Shown: piece after piece, positions 21,128 to 24,133 of the stretch
Layout: each line of letters begins with the position of its first letter
Numbering within the stretch: the first letter of the stretch is position 1
The notes under the pieces: model-generated
Database searches by the model: none
The model's input: only the letters and a program-made list of their open reading frames with translations
What the model was told of the DNA's origin: nothing
Assembly (NCBI GenBank): GCA_937877515.1
Contig: CALFIX010000035.1
Span: forward strand, 1-24,133
DNA: 24,133 nt
Direction of reading: 5' to 3'
From: an uncultured Treponema sp.
GTDB taxonomy: Bacteria; Spirochaetota; Spirochaetia; Treponematales; Treponemataceae
Made by a program: the position numbers and the translations under genes

Positions 21128-22645
21128 TTAGCGTTTGTTGTTAAAATATGCGGCACTCCAGCGAAGTTCGTTGCGGAACTGTGCAATGCTTGTATCTTTG
21201 TCAATAACAGCACATTCAATGCCAACCATCTCACACCAGTCACGGAGCATTTCGCTTGTAACAATGTTGCTGAATGCTGTGTGGTGTCCGCCACCTGCTA
21301 AAATCCATGCTTCTGCACTTGTTTCGAGGCTTGGATAAGGCTTCCAGAGCATGCGTGCTACAGGAAGTTTTGGAAGAGGTGCTTCCGGCTTAATTACGTT
21401 GATTTCGTTTACTACGCAGCGGAAGCGGTTTCCCATGTCCACAACTGCTGCAACAAGTCCGTCGCCTTCGAGGGTATTGAATACCATACGTGCAGGTGGT
21501 TCTTTGTCGCCAATGCCAAGATGGTGAACTTCAATCTTTGGCTTAGACACTGCAATCTCCGGATCCACTTCGAGCATGTGGCTTCCCATGTTTGCTTCTT
21601 TTCCAGGTACCAGATTGTATGTGTAGTCTTCCATGAAAGCGTTGCCTTTCTTTCCTGCCACAACCTGACCAGCTGTCATTACTTTGAATGTGCGAACGAG
21701 AGCACTTGTCTTCCAGTCGCCTTCTGCACCAAATCCGTAGCCGTCAGCAAGTAAGCGCTGAATTGCAAGACCTGGGAGCTGTTTCATTCCGTGAAGGTCC
21801 TGGAAGTTTGTACAGAGAGCATTACCGTCGTTGTCCTTTAAGAAGCGGCGAAGTGCAATTTCTATTTTTGCCTGTTCTTTAATCTGTCCAGTGATAAAGT
21901 CTTTGTCAAAACCGTTATCTGTGTTGTAGTTGATTTCGTAAGTTGTGTTGTATTCGTCAAAGAGTGCATTTACTTCTGCATCTGTTACTTCGTTCATGTA
22001 AGCAACAAGGTCGCCGATTCCGTAGTATGGAACGCTCCAGCCGAACTTTATCATTGCTTCTACTTTGTCGCCGTCAGTAACAGCAACTTCTCTCATGTTG
22101 TCGCCAAAGCGGATGACACGAAGTTCTTTTCCGTCTGCAACAGCACGGGCAACACGCATCCAGTCTGCAATGCGCTTTTGTGTGCGTTCGTGGCTCCAGT
22201 GTCCAACGATTACTTTGCGGGGCAGATCCATGCGGCTTGTGATAAAACCAAATTCGCGGTCTCCGTGTGCACTCTGGTTCAAGTTCATGAAGTCCATGTC
22301 CATAGTGGCATAAGGAATTTCTACGTTGTACTGAGTGTTAAGTTGTAAAAGAGGCTTTTTATAAGAAGCAAGACCTGCTATCCACATTTTTGCAGGACTA
22401 AAGGTGTGGCACCAGATAATAACACCGGCACATTTGTCATCTGCATTTGCTTCTTCGAGTGTTTTGTGAATTGCACTTGGAGTTAGAAGTGTTGGCTTCC
22501 AGACAAGCGGACAAGGAAGTGAAGCGGTTGCGTTAAGTTTTTCAACCATTTCCTTTGAGTCCTTTGCTACCTGTACGAGTGTTTCTTCTCCGTAGAGGTC
22601 CTGGCTTCCGGTCAAAAACCAGAATTCATATTCTTTAAGATTCAT
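21128..22645 (-). CDS. araA: L-arabinose isomerase AraA
   Basis: A 505-residue cytoplasmic enzyme that converts L-arabinose to L-ribulose, the first step of arabinose use. It is recognised by EFWFLTGSQDLYGEETL at the N-terminus, GVIIWCHTFSPAKMWI, LLQLNTQYN and DFMNLNQSAHGDREFG. The active-site and metal region follows: FQDLHGMKQLPGLAIQRL with GAEGDWKTSALVR (the Glu pair), and the His residues in GSHMLEVDP and EVHHLGI. Length equals the family norm of about 500. AAAGGAGG at 8 nt before the ATG is the strongest ribosome site in the window, and codon use is less AT-biased than elsewhere, which suggests high expression. No araB or araD gene is within the window. It has its own promoter, operator-like palindrome and long structured leader. 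Confidence 0.96.
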   Translation of the reverse strand: MNLKEYEFWFLTGSQDLYGEETLVQVAKDSKEMVEKLNATASLPCPLVWKPTLLTPSAIHKTLEEANADDKCAGVIIWCHTFSPAKMWIAGLASYKKPLLQLNTQYNVEIPYATMDMDFMNLNQSAHGDREFGFITSRMDLPRKVIVGHWSHERTQKRIADWMRVARAVADGKELRVIRFGDNMREVAVTDGDKVEAMIKFGWSVPYYGIGDLVAYMNEVTDAEVNALFDEYNTTYEINYNTDNGFDKDFITGQIKEQAKIEIALRRFLKDNDGNALCTNFQDLHGMKQLPGLAIQRLLADGYGFGAEGDWKTSALVRTFKVMTAGQVVAGKKGNAFMEDYTYNLVPGKEANMGSHMLEVDPEIAVSKPKIEVHHLGIGDKEPPARMVFNTLEGDGLVAAVVDMGNRFRCVVNEINVIKPEAPLPKLPVARMLWKPYPSLETSAEAWILAGGGHHTAFSNIVTSEMLRDWCEMVGIECAVIDKDTSIAQFRNELRWSAAYFNNKR

Positions 22646-22730
22646 AAAAAATCCTCCTTTAATGAATCATTGTTTATTGTGTTTTTTTGTGACGGCACTT
22701 TCTGTAACAGGCAGAAAAATGCTCCCGTTA

Positions 22731-22847
22731 AACATAAGTGCCTTAAGCCACCCCGCTTTCCGCCGCTTTGGTGCTACGCACTCGCTTCACCTGCCACGTC
22801 AGGTTCGCACCGGCTACAATCGGGCGTAAGTGAACAATACTTATGTT
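22731..22847 (-). repeat. GC-rich nested palindrome in the araA leader
   Basis: AACATAAGT (22731-22739) and ACTTATGTT (22839-22847) enclose a GC-rich core. Inside, GGTGC pairs with GCACC and CCTG with CAGG, with GCCG and CGGC flanking them. The predicted araA transcription start (22844) falls in the right arm, so nearly the whole element would be transcribed as the first half of a leader of about 200 nt. It could be a cis-regulatory RNA or a MITE-like repeat. It matches no riboswitch I know. The remainder, 22646-22730, holds the ribosome site and otherwise nothing I recognise. Confidence 0.6.
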
Positions 22848-22850
22848 TTC

Positions 22851-22879
22851 ATACTACCACTACTTTATTCGTTTTGCAA
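22851..22879 (-). promoter_or_regulatory. Promoter of araA
   Basis: On the minus strand, TTGCAA (22879-22874), a 17-bp spacer and TAGTAT (22856-22851). The expected start is near 22844, 199 nt before the ATG. Confidence 0.6.
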
Positions 22880-22884
22880 CAGAT

Positions 22885-22906
22885 TTTTTTGATACTTATC
22901 AAAAAA
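22885..22906. promoter_or_regulatory. Operator-like palindrome upstream of araA
   Basis: A 22-bp perfect inverted repeat with 10-bp arms, TTTTTTGATA and TATCAAAAAA, around CT. It ends 6 bp upstream of the araA -35 box, the position of an activator or repressor site. It could also serve the divergent gene at 23012. Confidence 0.5.
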
Positions 22907-23011
22907 TTTGGGATGTATTTAGAATTAAATTGAATAGCTTTTAGCATTTATGGACGAGGTGTTTTAGATATTTTATACTAAATATGATTTAAAGAAATTA
23001 GGAGATTTTGT

Positions 23012-23713
23012 ATGGACAAAAAAATTATAAGTATTTTACTTACGACTTTTATAACAATAATTTTGTCTTCTCTTATAATATGCATAGGGCTGTTTAATGT
23101 TGTAAAAGAAGAAAGAACTGTAACAGTTAGAGGTCTCTCTGAACGAGAAGTATATGCAGATTTAGTAATTTGGCCCTTAAAGTTTATTACTGGTAGCAAT
23201 AATCTTTCTAGTTTACAGGAAGACATAATTTACAAAACAAAGGTTGTAACGGATTTTCTAAAAGAATATTCACTTACAGAAGACGATTTTACAGTTTTGG
23301 CCCCAGACATTACTGATTATTCTGTAGACCCTTATATAAACCGCTCTAGTATACCATATAATTTTCTTGCAAAGACAACTGTTTTAATAAGGACTTCAAA
23401 AGTAGAACTAGTAAAAAAAGCACAAAGTGACTCTTTAGTTCTTGCAGGACGAGGCATTGCAGTAAGCCATGATTATGATTCTAAAATTACTTATGAATTT
23501 ACAAAGTTAAATGAAATAAAACCAGAGATGATTGCAGAGGCAACAAAAAATGCACGTAAGGTAGCAGAACAGTTTGCACATGACTCTAACAGTAAAGTAG
23601 GAAAAATAAAAAAGGCTTCTCAGGGGCTTTTTAGCATAGAAGATGCAGCACAAGGATTAGAAGAAAAGAAAAATATACGTGTTGTAACTTCGGTGGAATA
23701 TTCTTTAAAATAA
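23012..23713 (+). CDS. SIMPL (DUF541) domain protein with N-terminal membrane anchor
   Basis: A 233-residue protein. Residues 5-30 are one hydrophobic helix (ISILLTTFITIILSSLIICI) that is a signal anchor; the rest faces the periplasm. The SIMPL domain is recognised by VTVRGLSEREVYADLVIWPL at its start, the central DFTVLAPDITDY, and the typical end: AEATKNARKVAEQFAHDSN, then VGKIKKASQGLFSI. SIMPL proteins form ring-like oligomers in some bacteria, but their role here is unknown. AGGAG at 23000-23004, 7 nt before the ATG, supports the start. A TATACT box at 22974-22979 may be its -10; the -35 is poor. It is a single-gene unit closed by a strong terminator. Confidence 0.88.
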   Translation: MDKKIISILLTTFITIILSSLIICIGLFNVVKEERTVTVRGLSEREVYADLVIWPLKFITGSNNLSSLQEDIIYKTKVVTDFLKEYSLTEDDFTVLAPDITDYSVDPYINRSSIPYNFLAKTTVLIRTSKVELVKKAQSDSLVLAGRGIAVSHDYDSKITYEFTKLNEIKPEMIAEATKNARKVAEQFAHDSNSKVGKIKKASQGLFSIEDAAQGLEEKKNIRVVTSVEYSLK

Positions 23714-23743
23714 AAAATGCACTGCGTTTAACAGTGCATTTTT
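23713..23743 (+). terminator. Intrinsic terminator after the SIMPL gene
   Basis: AAAAATGCACTG (23713-23724) pairs perfectly with CAGTGCATTTTT (23732-23743) around the loop CGTTTAA. The A-run on the other side would let it work on both strands. It overlaps the last base of the stop codon. Confidence 0.92.
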
Positions 23744-23745
23744 CA

Positions 23746-23766
23746 TGGGCCATCTAAGATTTGAAC
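23746..23766 (-). other. tRNA 3'-end copy (possible attachment-site remnant)
   Basis: This 21-nt stretch equals the 3' end of the tRNA at 23971-23991 in 17 of 21 positions (8 + 9 matching bases around 4 changed ones) and lies exactly 225 bp away in the same orientation. On the minus strand it keeps GTTCAAATC of the T-arm and ATGGCCCA of the acceptor, but no other tRNA part. The 180 bp between hold no gene that I can see, though TTGAYATY occurs three times in direct repeat (around 23875-23907). Confidence 0.6.
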
Positions 23767-23929
23767 CAAATAACCTAATACATCCAACGTTATCAACTGA
23801 TTTATAGTGTTAATTCTATCATAAAATCGATTTTTTAGCACTATTTATCGTAATTTATCGGGTTGATTTTGCAGTTGATATTCACGAGTTGACATTTTGG
23901 TTGACATCGGGAAACTGCATTTTGATTCA

Positions 23930-23965
23930 TAAAAAAAGGATTTCCAGTTTTGCACTAGAAATCCT
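23930..23965 (-). terminator. Intrinsic terminator of the tRNA gene
   Basis: On the minus strand, AGGATTTCTAG (23965-23955), the loop TGCAAAA and CTGGAAATCCT (23947-23937) are followed by seven U (23936-23930). It begins 6 nt after the tRNA 3' end. Confidence 0.88.
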
Positions 23966-23970
23966 AATTA

Positions 23971-24043
23971 TGGGCCATGTTTGATTTGAACAAACGACCA
24001 AAGGATTATGAGTCCTCTGCTCTAACCGCTGAGCTAATAGCCC
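23971..24043 (-). tRNA. tRNA with CAU anticodon, probably tRNA-Ile2 (lysidine type)
   Basis: A 73-nt cloverleaf on the minus strand. Acceptor GGGCTAT/ATGGCCC with one G-U, D-stem GCTC/GAGC, anticodon stem GAGGA/TCCTT, loop CTCATAA (anticodon at 24010-24008), T-stem GTTTG/CAAAC with loop TTCAAAT, and discriminator A. CCA is not encoded. CAU can be elongator Met, initiator Met or Ile2. GACTCATAATC with the variable loop TGGTC recalls E. coli tRNA-Ile2(CAU), whose C34 is changed to lysidine by TilS; elongator Met remains possible. Initiator is unlikely because the first pair is matched and the anticodon stem lacks three G-C pairs. Confidence 0.93.
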
Positions 24044-24054
24044 AAGTAGAGAAG

Positions 24055-24084
24055 ATTATATCAGAAAATCGCTTTTTTCGTCAA
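24055..24084 (-). promoter_or_regulatory. Promoter of the tRNA gene
   Basis: On the minus strand, TTGACG (24084-24079), an 18-bp spacer and a perfect TATAAT (24060-24055). The expected start is near 24048, 5 nt before the mature tRNA 5' end. Confidence 0.75.
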
Positions 24085-24133
24085 TAAGTAGTTGTATAGT
24101 AAAACTAAAATTAGACTATAAAGGTATTTAGAA

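Noticed and set aside
23746..23818. Second full tRNA gene
   Set aside because: Only the T-loop and the 3' acceptor strand are kept; the 5' acceptor strand, D-arm and anticodon arm cannot be formed.

Overview
The window reads as chromosomal DNA of an AT-rich spirochaete, most likely a gut- or rumen-type Treponema. This is inferred from gene content and style: Lys/Phe/Ser-rich proteins, loose spirochaetal lipoboxes (FTGC, SASC), an rsmG cluster with conserved hypotheticals, and carbohydrate genes (L-arabinose isomerase, a GH95-type protein). No 16S rRNA or other decisive marker is present, so the genus is a judgement.

Layout. 1-4757: a partial unknown gene (-) and an ABC ATPase (+) diverge from promoters that share -35 bases. 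A three-gene minus-strand proteolysis operon follows: an M30-like lipoprotein metalloprotease, an M29-like aminopeptidase and a tiny secreted acidic protein. 4871-8257 (+): rsmE, then an operon of an HExxH metallopeptidase-like protein, a secreted hypothetical protein and rsmG. 8369-13652 (-): an envelope operon made of a membrane protein with an Hsp70 substrate-binding-like domain plus LysM, a lytic transglycosylase lipoprotein and a cation:proton antiporter with CBS domains. 13762-17160 (-): a secreted YD-repeat-like protein, a ModF-like double ATPase with one degenerate site, and an IlvY-like LysR regulator. 17304-19388 (+): a GH95-like protein that has lost its catalytic blocks. 19432-19909: a broken PlsC-type acyltransferase ending in a 20-bp tandem array. 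19989-20843 (+): a secreted alpha/beta hydrolase. 20894-21124: a MITE-like palindromic element. 21128-22645 (-): araA with a recognisable promoter, an operator-like palindrome and a highly structured leader. 23012-24133: a SIMPL-domain protein, a tRNA 3'-end copy, and a complete tRNA(CAU) transcription unit.

Most notable signals. (1) The protein at 12153-13652 joins an ATPase-less DnaK-type substrate-binding beta domain, an acidic repeat linker, one membrane helix and an extracytoplasmic LysM, and is co-transcribed with a lytic transglycosylase. (2) At least five transcription units have good promoters whose predicted start falls 0-4 nt before the start codon and have no Shine-Dalgarno site, which suggests leaderless mRNAs. 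Other genes in the same window have clear AGGAG sites. (3) The GH95-like protein and one half of the ModF-like ATPase look like pseudoenzymes. (4) The plsC-like gene is broken by two +1 insertions and a repeat expansion. (5) GC-rich nested palindromes occupy four intergenic spaces. All homology statements come from recognising motifs by eye; no search was run.
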